DNA of 64,000 bases from DASUFZ01 sp035541475 (GTDB lineage: Bacteria > Myxococcota_A > UBA9160 > SMWR01). Position 1 is the first letter of the stretch. Every line of letters starts with the position of its first letter. The stretch spans positions 1-64,000 of the forward strand of contig DATKND010000182.1 in the NCBI GenBank assembly GCA_035541475.1, read 5' to 3'. Made by a program: the position numbers and the translations under genes. Below the pieces are notes generated by a model. The model did no database searches, was not told the origin of the DNA, and worked only from the letters and a program-made list of their open reading frames with translations. Positions 1 through 9,363 of this stretch are shown here, in pieces.

Positions 1-384
1 CTCCACCTGCGCGCGGTCCTCGCGATGCCCCTCGTCGCCGACCAGCACGCCGGTGCCGATGCCGACGTTGCCGCCGTAGTAGCCGCCCGTCCCCATGCCG
101 ATGCCGATTCCCGGCACGCTGCGCGACCAGGTCCACACCTCCGCCGCGTAGTCCTCGCCCGTGACCTGGTCCTTTCGATAGGGCTCGCCCCACGCCATCT
201 CGACCATCTCGGGCGTGAAGCCCACCGCGATCTGTCCGGCGAGGATCTTGTCCTGCACCTCGGGTGGATAGCTATCGAAGAGCGCCTGGTTCGCCTTGAT
301 TCGAGAGCCGATGGTCGAGCAGGCGACCAGCGCGAATGCTGCGACGCCGAGGGCGACGAGCGCGCTCCGAAGCGCCGGGTGCAC
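1..384 (-). CDS. Lipoprotein, BamE/SmpA-like N-terminal part (partial, runs off window)
   Basis: This is the N-terminal 128 residues of a minus-strand protein whose 3' end lies outside the window. A GTG start at 384 gives a short signal sequence ending in a lipobox (FALVAC, Cys22), so it should be a lipid-anchored envelope protein. Next come FTPEMVEMAWGEP and VWTW, a pattern seen in small BamE/SmpA-like lipoproteins, and then a Gly/Tyr-rich stretch. The start sits 7 nt after the rpoD stop, with GGAG overlapping that stop, so it is probably cotranscribed with or read through from rpoD. The function is not established; the BamE resemblance is a motif impression only. Confidence 0.6.
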   Translation of the reverse strand, partial: MHPALRSALVALGVAAFALVACSTIGSRIKANQALFDSYPPEVQDKILAGQIAVGFTPEMVEMAWGEPYRKDQVTGEDYAAEVWTWSRSVPGIGIGMGTGGYYGGNVGIGTGVLVGDEGHREDRAQVE

Positions 385-391
385 TCCGCGG

Positions 392-2242
<1,851 letters not shown>

Positions 2243-2280
2243 CGGGGGGACTCCAGGTTGGGGGCGCAAGCCGCGCCGGT

Positions 2281-4050
2281 CTAGGCCGGTGGACCCACGG
2301 TCGTGTGATCCGCCTTCACGTCCTTGCTCTGCTGCTCCTGGAGGCGCTGCTTCTCCCGGAACAGTCGGTGCATCTCGTCGGGATCGCTCTGCACGCGCAT
2401 CTGGCGCGTGATCTCTCGCCGGGCGCGCCGGTGCTGCTGGTCGCGCAGCCACCGCACGGTGTCGTCGAAGGTGCGCTCCTCGATCGGCAGCTCGGACTCG
2501 GCCGAGAGCGCGTAGTAGAGCCTGCGCGACGGCTCGGGCAGCGCATCGGCGAGCCCAGGGGCGGGCGCGCCGGGTCGCTCGCGCACCGCGTCGACGAGCG
2601 CGAGGACGAGATCCGCGTGCGCCCCGCGCGGCAGCAGCTCCGCGAGCTCATCGCGATCGACCCGCAGCGCGAGCGCCGGATGCTCGACCAGACAACGCGC
2701 GAGGTTGCGCAGGTTCCGCTCCTCGGGCCCCGAGCGACGCACGCCGATCGGCACGGCCTCGCGGGCGTCCTCGCCGCGCTCAGCTGCGCGCACCGCCGCT
2801 TCGACGTGTCGACTCTCGGTGCCGACCGCCATCGCGAGACGCGCGGAGTACTCGCCGCGCTCGAGCGCCGACGGGATGCGCATGAGCAGCGGCGCGAGCT
2901 CGGCGACGGCATCGGCCTTCTGCCAGGGCGTCTCGGTGCCGGCGCGCGCGACGCGCTCGATCGCAACGTCGAGCGCCGGCGCGGCCGTCTCGACGCAGCG
3001 GCGCAACGCCTCGGGCCCCTCGCGCGCGAGCAGGCTGTCCGGATCGTCGCCCGCCGGCAGGCGCGCCGCGAGCACGCGCAGGCCTTCGGGCAGCAGCGCC
3101 TCGAGAGCGTGCCCGAGCGCGCGCTCGCCGGCGGAGTCGCCGTCGAAGAGCAGCACGACGTTCTTCGTGCGCCGCAGCAGCGCGCGCGCGTGGTCCGCCG
3201 TCAGCGCGGTGCCGTTGGTGGCGAGCGCGTTCTCGACGCCCGCGCGGCAGAGCGCGATCTGGTCGAAGTAGCCCTCGACGATCACCGCGCCGTCCGCGCG
3301 GCGGATCGGCTCGAGCGCCTTCGGCAGGCCGTAGAGCGCCTCGCGCTTGTGGAAGACGGGCGTCTCGGGCGTGTTGAGGTACTTCGGCTCCTGATCCTTT
3401 GCGATCGCTCGCCCGCCGAAGCCGAGGATGCGGCCCCGCGCGTCGCGGATCGGGAAGGTCACGCGCCCGCGCAGTCGGTCGTAGTGACCGCCCGAGCCGC
3501 GCGGCGACAGAATGCCCGCCGTCTCGCCGAGCTCCGGCGCGATGCGCGCGCCGCGCAGCACGCCGACCGCGAAGTCCCAGCGGTCGGGCGCAAAGCCGAT
3601 CTCGAAGCGCTCCCATTGCTCGCGCGGAAGTCCGCGCGAGGCGAGGTACGCCGCGCCCGGACAGCCGTCGCGCAGCAGCTCCTCGCGGTAGCGCGCTTGT
3701 AACAGCTCGTTGGCCTTGTAGATGCGCTCGGCGAGGCCGGACTCGCCGCCGCTCGACTCGGGGATCGCGATGCCGGCATCGCGCGCGAGGCTGCGCACCG
3801 CCTCGAGGAAGCCGAGCCCCTCGGTCTTCTGCACGAAGTGGAAGAGGTCTCCGCCTTCGTGACACCCGAAGCAGTAGAAGGTGCCGCGATCGGGGTTCAC
3901 GTGGAACGAGGGCGTCTTCTCATGATGAAAGGGACAGAGTCCCTTGTAGCTCCGCCCCGCGCGCTTGAGCGCGACGCTGCGCCCGACGAGCTCGACCACG
4001 TCGATGCGGTCGCGAACCTGCTGGATGATCTCGTCGGGAATCCGGCTCAC
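2281..4050 (-). CDS. dnaG: DNA primase DnaG
   Basis: Synthesises RNA primers at the replication fork. The 589-residue protein has the N-terminal CHC2 zinc finger (CPFHHEKTPSF then FYCFGC), the RNA polymerase-like core with a Toprim acidic motif (VIVEGYFD) and LLFDGDSAG, and a shorter, divergent C-terminal helicase-interaction region ending in basic, Gln-rich sequence. The start codon is GTG. It lies between rpsU (14 nt upstream) and rpoD (38 nt downstream), the standard order. The length is normal for the family. Confidence 0.96.
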   Translation of the reverse strand: MSRIPDEIIQQVRDRIDVVELVGRSVALKRAGRSYKGLCPFHHEKTPSFHVNPDRGTFYCFGCHEGGDLFHFVQKTEGLGFLEAVRSLARDAGIAIPESSGGESGLAERIYKANELLQARYREELLRDGCPGAAYLASRGLPREQWERFEIGFAPDRWDFAVGVLRGARIAPELGETAGILSPRGSGGHYDRLRGRVTFPIRDARGRILGFGGRAIAKDQEPKYLNTPETPVFHKREALYGLPKALEPIRRADGAVIVEGYFDQIALCRAGVENALATNGTALTADHARALLRRTKNVVLLFDGDSAGERALGHALEALLPEGLRVLAARLPAGDDPDSLLAREGPEALRRCVETAAPALDVAIERVARAGTETPWQKADAVAELAPLLMRIPSALERGEYSARLAMAVGTESRHVEAAVRAAERGEDAREAVPIGVRRSGPEERNLRNLARCLVEHPALALRVDRDELAELLPRGAHADLVLALVDAVRERPGAPAPGLADALPEPSRRLYYALSAESELPIEERTFDDTVRWLRDQQHRRARREITRQMRVQSDPDEMHRLFREKQRLQEQQSKDVKADHTTVGPPA

Positions 4051-4064
4051 GGTCGCCCCCGGAA

Positions 4065-4262
4065 TCAGCGAGCCATCCGCCTCATCTTCTTGATCGCGCG
4101 CTTCCTCGCGGCCGCGGCCTTCTTCTTCTTGCGAACACTCGGCTTGTCGTAGTATTCGCGCCGCTTCAGCTCCGAGAGGATCCCCGCCTTCTCACACTGC
4201 TTCTTGAAGCGCCGCATGGCGACTTCGAACGGCTCGTTCTCTCTGACCTTGATGACCGGCAT
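4065..4262 (-). CDS. rpsU: 30S ribosomal protein S21
   Basis: Small basic 65-residue ribosomal protein needed for initiation on the 30S subunit. The sequence starts MPVIKVRENEPFEVAMRRFK and ends in a Lys/Arg-rich tail, which is typical of S21. The open frame extends further upstream, but only the ATG at 4262 gives a family-length protein. First gene of the rpsU-dnaG-rpoD operon, preceded by a leader of about 200 nt with two inverted repeats. Confidence 0.95.
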   Translation of the reverse strand: MPVIKVRENEPFEVAMRRFKKQCEKAGILSELKRREYYDKPSVRKKKKAAAARKRAIKKMRRMAR

Positions 4263-4329
4263 GCGCGCTTCCGTTTCTCCGAAGAGCTGGGGACACGTCC
4301 GGAGCGTCCCGCGTGATTGAGTGGTCGAC

Positions 4330-4405
4330 ATCCGACGCAGTGTGTCGGATCTGCCCCGCCCTCTTCGTTCGGAGCCGACGGGAGCCAGCGACCTCACGAG
4401 GTCGC
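4330..4405 (-). other. Two inverted repeats in the rpsU leader
   Basis: Within the predicted rpsU leader lie two perfect inverted repeats: GCGACCTC-AC-GAGGTCGC at 4388-4405 and ATCCGAC-N7-GTCGGAT at 4330-4350. Both could form RNA hairpins between the predicted start of transcription (about 4460) and the rpsU start at 4262. Ribosomal protein leaders are often autoregulatory, but no known S21 leader motif was recognised. Apart from these repeats, the promoter and the decayed gene further upstream, the stretch 4263-4854 shows nothing else. Confidence 0.45.
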
Positions 4406-4466
4406 GTCGGGGGGGCAAAAACTGCCGGAAACTCAGGTACTTCCGAGTGAATCACGGCGGGGGCCG

Positions 4467-4495
4467 AAGCTAGCAGAGCACCCATGCGGGATCAA
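4467..4495 (-). promoter_or_regulatory. Predicted sigma-70 promoter of rpsU-dnaG-rpoD
   Basis: On the minus strand, TTGATC (4495-4490) is followed after 17 nt by TAGCTT (4472-4467). A TG two bases upstream of the -10 gives an extended -10. Transcription would start near 4460. The same -35 word, TTGATC, occurs in the predicted HNH gene promoter. Confidence 0.5.
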
Positions 4496-4518
4496 CGCCG
4501 GGAAGTGATGAAGAGGAC

Positions 4519-4854
4519 GTGCGACGCGCGCTGAGCCGCGGTTTCACTCACGCGCTCGTCTCGCTGCTGCTCCTCGGCACGGCGCTCGCGCTCGGATGAC
4601 GAACGCGCGCGCCGTTCGCAGCAGAGCGGCCAGACCGAGCTCGCCGCCCGGCTGATGGCCCGGCCGCGCGAGACCGAGATGCACAGAGCGACGCCGAGCT
4701 CGAAGAAGCCAACCGACAGGCGCTCGGGCTGTTCGCGAAGCTGCTGCCCGGTCGGCGGGTCGTGCCGGTGAACTCCGACGAGACCAACGAGACGCAGGCA
4801 TCGTGGCACTGCCTCTCGCACGAAATCCCGCCGCTGCAACGGCGAAGCGTCGCG
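4519..4854 (+). pseudogene. Decayed lipoprotein gene (frameshifted remnant)
   Basis: Three consecutive reading frames on the plus strand join into one plausible protein. The GTG at 4519, preceded by AGAGGA, opens a signal-like stretch ending LLLLGTALALG and a TGA at 4597. The next frame continues DDERARRSQQSGQTELAARL. A third frame from about 4670 gives DAELEEANRQALGLFAKLL and onward to about 4854. The junction after ALALG lacks exactly the Cys that would complete a lipobox. I read this as a lipoprotein gene broken by at least two small indels. Its last bases run into the convergent gene ending at 4855. The parent family is not recognised. Confidence 0.35.
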
Positions 4855-5298
4855 TCAGAGACTGGTGCACTCTCCGAACACGATCAGGCCCGTGGCCGCA
4901 TCGTTCACGCTGAGCACGCTGTCGCCGGTGTCCTGCTGGATCGCCAGGGTCCACGCACGACCGTCTTCCGGCTTTCCGGAGACGACCAGCCGACCTTCCA
5001 CCACGTGGACCGAGTCGATCGCGCTGCTCTTGCCGCGCTGAGCGACGTCGAGCGCGCGCAGCATCTTCGCGACCAGATCGAGCTGCATGAGATCGGGCAC
5101 GTTCAGGCTCGCCGGGCTGGTCTCGACGCAGTTCGCTCCCCCGGAACAGTCGAACGCCTCGGATGAAACGCAGAGCAGCGGCTTCGTCCCGTCGAACAAC
5201 CCGTCGGCGCGCGCCGCCGTCAGACCGCCGAGCAGCATGCACACCGAAGGGACCAGCAATCGAAACACGCGAGAGTTCCCGAATCGATGTCTGTTCAT
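4855..5298 (-). CDS. Small exported protein of unknown function
   Basis: 147 residues with a clear signal peptide (hydrophobic VFRLLVPSVCMLLGGLTAARA, cleavage around residue 31). The mature part has three early Cys (LLCVSS, DCSGG, NCVET) and a C-terminal FGECTSL, so disulfides in the periplasm are likely. I do not recognise the family. The ATG at 5298 lies 2 nt after the stop of the glycine-zipper gene (TGA-CC-ATG), so the two are probably made from one message. The upstream open frame is discarded because it overlaps that gene completely. Confidence 0.7.
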   Translation of the reverse strand: MNRHRFGNSRVFRLLVPSVCMLLGGLTAARADGLFDGTKPLLCVSSEAFDCSGGANCVETSPASLNVPDLMQLDLVAKMLRALDVAQRGKSSAIDSVHVVEGRLVVSGKPEDGRAWTLAIQQDTGDSVLSVNDAATGLIVFGECTSL

Positions 5299-5300
5299 GG

Positions 5301-5810
5301 TCACTTCACCGTGTAGCCGCGACCTTCGAGACATGCCGAGAAGGCGCGGTTGTACTCGTTGCGATTCTGCGCGTAGGTGCTCGCCTCCTTCTGCTCCCAG
5401 TCGCGCCGATTCTGCGCGTCCCTGGAGTTGCGGCCGGCGGCGCTCATCCCGCCGACGAGGCCGCCGGTCCCGGCGCCGATCGCGGCGCCCTTGCCGGCTT
5501 TCCCTCCGCTGATCGCGCCGGCGACGGCGCCGACGGCGGCTCCGGCCGCCCCGCCTCCCACCGCGCCGCCGAGCACGCTGCCGCCTTCGCGCTTCGGAGG
5601 GGCCGTGCGGGTCGTGGGCGGAGCCATCGGATCGAAGCCGCTCTGGCCCCTGGCCCAGCCGTAACACTCGTACTTGTCCTTGTCCTGCTGCTCGGCGCTC
5701 TGTCCCTTCTGGGGATAGATGTAGAACTCGGTGCCCGCAGCCGTGGACGCGACACTGGTCGCGGCGACGATGAGGAGCCCTGCGAGGCGGTCGCGGATCC
5801 GCCGACTCAT
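5301..5810 (-). CDS. Exported glycine-zipper protein
   Basis: 169 residues: signal peptide (about 1-25), then FYIYPQKGQSAEQQDKDKYECYGWA, a proline-rich linker, a glycine-zipper region at about 80-125 (repeated GGAVGGGAAGAAVGAVAG-type spacing), and a C-terminal segment NRAFSACLEGRGYTV. This layout is seen in YMGG-like glycine-zipper proteins of the envelope, where the zipper is thought to associate with membrane. A perfect AGGAGG lies 5 nt before the ATG. First gene of a two-gene unit with the exported protein that follows. The role is unknown. Confidence 0.75.
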   Translation of the reverse strand: MSRRIRDRLAGLLIVAATSVASTAAGTEFYIYPQKGQSAEQQDKDKYECYGWARGQSGFDPMAPPTTRTAPPKREGGSVLGGAVGGGAAGAAVGAVAGAISGGKAGKGAAIGAGTGGLVGGMSAAGRNSRDAQNRRDWEQKEASTYAQNRNEYNRAFSACLEGRGYTVK

Positions 5811-5871
5811 GGAAGCCTCCTGGTCGGCGGGCGAGCGTACAGGAATCCGTCGGTCCGAAGCGAGACCGCGG

Positions 5872-6729
5872 CTAGCGGCTCGGAGGTCGCACCGGGATCC
5901 CGAGCTGCGCGAGCCGGCGCTTCACGGCGCCGACGCTCCACTCGCGGAAGTGGAAGATCGAGGCGGCGAGCGCAGCCTGGCAGTGACCGCCCTGCGCGCC
6001 GTCGTCGAGCGCGGCGGCGAGATCCTCCGGACTGCCGCCGCCGCCGGACGCGATCACCGGCACCGACACCGCGTCGGCGACCGCGCGCAAGAGCTCGAGG
6101 TCGTAGCCCTGCTTCGTGCCGTCGCGGTCCATGCTCGTGAGCAGGATCTCGCCGGCGCCCGCCTTCGCCGCGAAGCGCGCCCAGGCGACCGCGTCGATGC
6201 CGGTCGGCTCGCGGCCGCCGTGCGTCGCGACCTCCCACGGCGATTCGCCGGCGCCGGCCAGCGAGCGAGCGGCCGCGTATGCGCTGCCGTCGCGCGGGCG
6301 CGAGCTCGCGACGAGCGCGCCGCCCTCGCGCCGGCGCACGTCGATCGCGACCACCAGGTTCGCGCTACCGATCTTGACCGCGGCCTCGCCGAGGAAGTCG
6401 GGGTCGCGCACGGCCGCGGTCATGACCGAGACCTTGTCCGCGCCGGCGCAGAGCAGGTCGCGGATGTCGCCCAGCGAACGGACGCCGCCGCCGACGGTCA
6501 GCGGCATGAAGACGGTCTCCGCGGTGCGCGCGACCACGTCGAGCAGGATGCGCCGCCCCTCGTGGCTCGCGCTGATGTCGAGGAAGGTGATCTCGTCGGC
6601 CTCCTGCTCGTCGTAGAGCTTCGCGACCTCGACCGGATCCCCGGCGTCGACGTGGCCCTCGTAGCGGACTCCCTTTACCACGCGGCCGCGCTCGACATCG
6701 AGGCACGGGATGATGCGCTTCAGCAGCAT
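5872..6729 (-). CDS. hisF: Imidazole glycerol phosphate synthase cyclase subunit HisF
   Basis: Makes IGP and AICAR from PRFAR, using ammonia channelled from HisH, in histidine synthesis. The (beta/alpha)8 barrel is clear: IIPCLDV with catalytic Asp11, FLDISAS, MPLTVGGGVRS, VVAIDV with Asp130, ILLTSMDRDG and VIASGGGGS. At 285 residues it is about 30 longer than usual because of an extra Ala/Gly/Arg-rich insert at roughly 134-172, right after the second catalytic Asp. Its ATG overlaps the hisA stop by 10 nt. Last gene of the his cluster. Confidence 0.95.
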   Translation of the reverse strand: MLLKRIIPCLDVERGRVVKGVRYEGHVDAGDPVEVAKLYDEQEADEITFLDISASHEGRRILLDVVARTAETVFMPLTVGGGVRSLGDIRDLLCAGADKVSVMTAAVRDPDFLGEAAVKIGSANLVVAIDVRRREGGALVASSRPRDGSAYAAARSLAGAGESPWEVATHGGREPTGIDAVAWARFAAKAGAGEILLTSMDRDGTKQGYDLELLRAVADAVSVPVIASGGGGSPEDLAAALDDGAQGGHCQAALAASIFHFREWSVGAVKRRLAQLGIPVRPPSR

Positions 6730-7466
6730 GCCGCCTCCTCGAGGCGCGCGAGCGCGCGGTCGAGATCGAGCGCGCCGGTGTAGAGCGCGCGGCCGACGAT
6801 CGCGCCAGCGAGCCCGCGCGACGCGCAGCGCGCCGCCTCGAGCACGTCGTCCTCCGACGCGATGCCGCCCGAGAGGATCACGGGGATGGAGACGGCGTCG
6901 GCGAGCTCGAGCGTCGCGTCGAGGTTCGGCCCGCCGAGCATGCCGTCGCGCGCGATGTCCGTGTGGATCAACGCCGCGACGCCCGCATCCTCGAAGCGCC
7001 GCGCGAGCTCGACGGCGCGCGCTTCGCTCGCAGCCGTCCAGCCCTCGACCGCGACGCGGCCGTCCTTCGCGTCGATCCCGACCGCGACGCGGCCGGCGAA
7101 GCGGCGCGCCGCCGTGCGCACGAGCTCCGGATCGCGCAGCGCGCTGGTACCGAGCACGACGCGGTCGACGCCGAGCTCGAAGGCCCGCTCGACGGACGCG
7201 AGGCTTCGCAAGCCGCCGCCGAGCTGCACCGGCACGCCACCCGCCGCCGCTACGATCGCGCGCACCGAATCCTCGTTGACCGGCCGTCCCGCCTTCGCGC
7301 CGTCGAGATCGACGACATGGAGTCGCGGGATGCCGTGCGCGGCGAAGCGCGCGGCCTGCGCGCCCGGGTCGCGCGCGTAGACCGTCACATCCTCGTGACG
7401 GCCCTGGCTGAGGCGCACGCAGGCCCCGTCCTGGAGATCGATCGCGGGAATCAGCTCGAAGCTCAT
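6720..7466 (-). CDS. hisA: ProFAR isomerase HisA
   Basis: Phosphoribosylformimino-5-aminoimidazole carboxamide ribotide isomerase, the Amadori step of histidine synthesis. 248 residues, a normal length. Barrel motifs include LIPAIDLQDG (catalytic Asp), LGGGLRS, LIHTDIARDGM (second Asp) and VILSGGIAS. The ATG at 7466 overlaps the stop of the upstream lipoprotein gene as ATGA, so translation is probably coupled. The open frame continues upstream through two other genes, so the long version is rejected. Confidence 0.95.
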   Translation of the reverse strand: MSFELIPAIDLQDGACVRLSQGRHEDVTVYARDPGAQAARFAAHGIPRLHVVDLDGAKAGRPVNEDSVRAIVAAAGGVPVQLGGGLRSLASVERAFELGVDRVVLGTSALRDPELVRTAARRFAGRVAVGIDAKDGRVAVEGWTAASEARAVELARRFEDAGVAALIHTDIARDGMLGGPNLDATLELADAVSIPVILSGGIASEDDVLEAARCASRGLAGAIVGRALYTGALDLDRALARLEEAACC

Positions 7467-8113
7467 TCCATGCCGCCGGGGATCTCGGCCACGGCGTTGT
7501 CCGCGCCCCAGCGTGCGAGCTCCGCGGCCGTCAGCCAGCGCATGCCGTTGCCCGGATACTGGAGGCCGGTGAAGAGATTCGCGCTGAGCGCCGTCTGCGT
7601 CTGGTCGAAGCGCACGCGGAAGGCAGGCGTGCCATCCGGCGCCGAGCTGAGCGTGAAGCTGAAGGCGACACCCGCGGGCCGCAGTGCGCCCCGCGTGCCG
7701 CCCTCGCGTTCCTGGTAACGCGACACGGTGCCCATGATGATCGACGTCGCGCCGAACTGACTGGCCGCCAGCGCGGCGAGCGCCGCGGGATCGCCTCGCG
7801 GCAGCACGATCCCCTGCGCCTCGAACGCGACCACCAGGTCGTTCGGCGCCACGACCGCGACACCGCGCGCGGTCAGCGCCTCGGTCACGAAGCGGGTCAC
7901 GAGGTCCGCCGCGTCGGCCGCGGACACGCCGCGCGGATCGCTGCCGGGGCCGCGCAAGGTCGGATCGGGCAGGAAGGGCGCGACGGCCACCTTGGCGAGG
8001 AGCCCCGGGAGCGCCTTCACGACCTGCGACTGCACGATCGGCGGGTTGATCGTGTTGCAGCCCCAGAGCAGGGGCAGCAGCGCGAGCGGGGCGCGCGCGC
8101 TCAGCCGGCGCAC
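7463..8113 (-). CDS. Lipoprotein embedded in the his operon
   Basis: 216 residues from a GTG at 8113: VRRLSARAPLALLPLLWGC is a lipoprotein signal with Cys19 after LLWG. The mature protein has an alpha/beta look (KVAVAPFLPDP, LVTRFVTEALTARGVAVVAP, FGATSIIMGTVSRYQE) that recalls the TolB-N/CsgG-like fold of outer-membrane-associated lipoproteins. That assignment is by pattern only. It overlaps hisH by 13 nt and hisA by ATGA, so it is translationally locked into the histidine operon although nothing in it suggests a histidine enzyme. An ATG-started version would have to begin far inside hisH. Confidence 0.7.
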   Translation of the reverse strand: MRRLSARAPLALLPLLWGCNTINPPIVQSQVVKALPGLLAKVAVAPFLPDPTLRGPGSDPRGVSAADAADLVTRFVTEALTARGVAVVAPNDLVVAFEAQGIVLPRGDPAALAALAASQFGATSIIMGTVSRYQEREGGTRGALRPAGVAFSFTLSSAPDGTPAFRVRFDQTQTALSANLFTGLQYPGNGMRWLTAAELARWGADNAVAEIPGGME

Positions 8114-8751
8114 GTCGCCATCCAGGCCGCGAAGGCATCGAGCAGGCGGCGGCCCGCCTCCTGGCTCTTCTCGGGGTGGAACTGCACGGCGAAGACGTTG
8201 TCGCGCGCGACGCCCGCGGCGAACGTGCCGCCGTAGTCGGCGCAGCCGACCGCGAGCGAGACGTCGTCGGGCACAACGCGGTAGCCGTGCACGAAGTAGT
8301 AGTACGACTCGGCCGGCAGCCGCGCGCTCACCGGGTGAGCGCCGCTCCAGCGCACCGAGTTCCAGCCGATGTGCGGCACGCGCAGAAGACGGCCTCGCTC
8401 GTCGGTCGACGGGAAGAGCTCCACGCGCCCCTTGAAGAGCCCGAGCCCCGGCGTCGACCCGTGCTCCTCGCTCTGCTCGAAGAGCAGCTGGAGCCCGAGA
8501 CACAATCCGAGGTAGGGACGCCCCGACTCGATGTGCTCGCGCACCGCGGCGTCGAGTCCGCGCGCGCGCAGCGCGCCCATCGCGTCCGCGAAGGCGCCGA
8601 CGCCCGGAAGCGCCACGGCGTCGTGCGCGCGCAGGCGGTCCGGGTCCGACACCACCTCGACGTCGAAGCCCGAGCGCTCGAGCGCCTTTGCGACGCTGCG
8701 AAGGTTTCCAGCGCCGTAGTCGACCACGGCGATGCGGGAGGGCGCGGTCAT
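8101..8751 (-). CDS. hisH: Imidazole glycerol phosphate synthase glutaminase subunit HisH
   Basis: Class I glutamine amidotransferase that supplies ammonia to HisF. 216 residues with the expected DYGAGNLRSV start, LPGVGAF oxyanion strand, nucleophile Cys84 in GLCLGLQLLF, and the His-Glu pair in FHPEKS (about 192 and 194). The ATG at 8751 lies 15 nt after the hisB stop. Confidence 0.95.
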   Translation of the reverse strand: MTAPSRIAVVDYGAGNLRSVAKALERSGFDVEVVSDPDRLRAHDAVALPGVGAFADAMGALRARGLDAAVREHIESGRPYLGLCLGLQLLFEQSEEHGSTPGLGLFKGRVELFPSTDERGRLLRVPHIGWNSVRWSGAHPVSARLPAESYYYFVHGYRVVPDDVSLAVGCADYGGTFAAGVARDNVFAVQFHPEKSQEAGRRLLDAFAAWMATCAG

Positions 8752-8766
8752 GGATCCGCCGAAGGG

Positions 8767-9363
8767 CTAGAGGGCGCCCTTCACGGTGGGGAGACCCTTG
8801 ACGCGCGGATCTCGTTCGATCGCGACGCGCAGGGCGCGGGCGAGGCCCTTGAAGATGGCCTCCACCACGTGATGGGGGCTCTTTCCGTAGCGGAGTTCCA
8901 CGTGCAGGTCGAGCCCCGCATTGTGCGCGAAGGCGTGGAGGAAGTCCTCGGTGAGCGAAGCGTCGAAGCTCCCGATGCGCGCGTTCGGCAGCTCGACGCG
9001 GTACACGAGGTAGGGCCGGTTCGAGACGTCGAGCGACACCTCGACCTTCGCCTCGGCCATCGGCAGCACCTGCGAGCCGTAGCGGCGGATGCCCTCGGCG
9101 TCGCCGAGCGCGCGGCGCACGGCCTGCCCGAGCGCGATGCCGACGTCTTCGATCGTGTGGTGGAGGTCGACCTGGAGGTCGCCCTTCGCCTCGAGCGTGA
9201 GATCGAAGAGCCCGTGCTTCGCGAACGACTCGAGCATGTGGTCGAAGAAGGGAACGCCCGTGTGGACGCGGTAGGCGCCCTCGCCGTCGAGGCAGAGATC
9301 GATCTCGATCTCGGTCTCGCGGGTCTTGCGGTGCACGTTGGCCGTGCGCGATGCATCCCTCAC
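8767..9363 (-). CDS. hisB: Imidazoleglycerol-phosphate dehydratase HisB
   Basis: Mn-dependent dehydration of IGP to imidazole acetol phosphate. 198 residues, the monofunctional form without a phosphatase domain. Metal-site motifs are present: FFDHMLESF, DLHHTIEDVGI, HAFAHNAGLDLH and SPHHVVEAIFK. The GTG at 9363 overlaps the hisD stop as GTGA. A longer open frame through hisD is rejected. Confidence 0.95.
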   Translation of the reverse strand: MRDASRTANVHRKTRETEIEIDLCLDGEGAYRVHTGVPFFDHMLESFAKHGLFDLTLEAKGDLQVDLHHTIEDVGIALGQAVRRALGDAEGIRRYGSQVLPMAEAKVEVSLDVSNRPYLVYRVELPNARIGSFDASLTEDFLHAFAHNAGLDLHVELRYGKSPHHVVEAIFKGLARALRVAIERDPRVKGLPTVKGAL

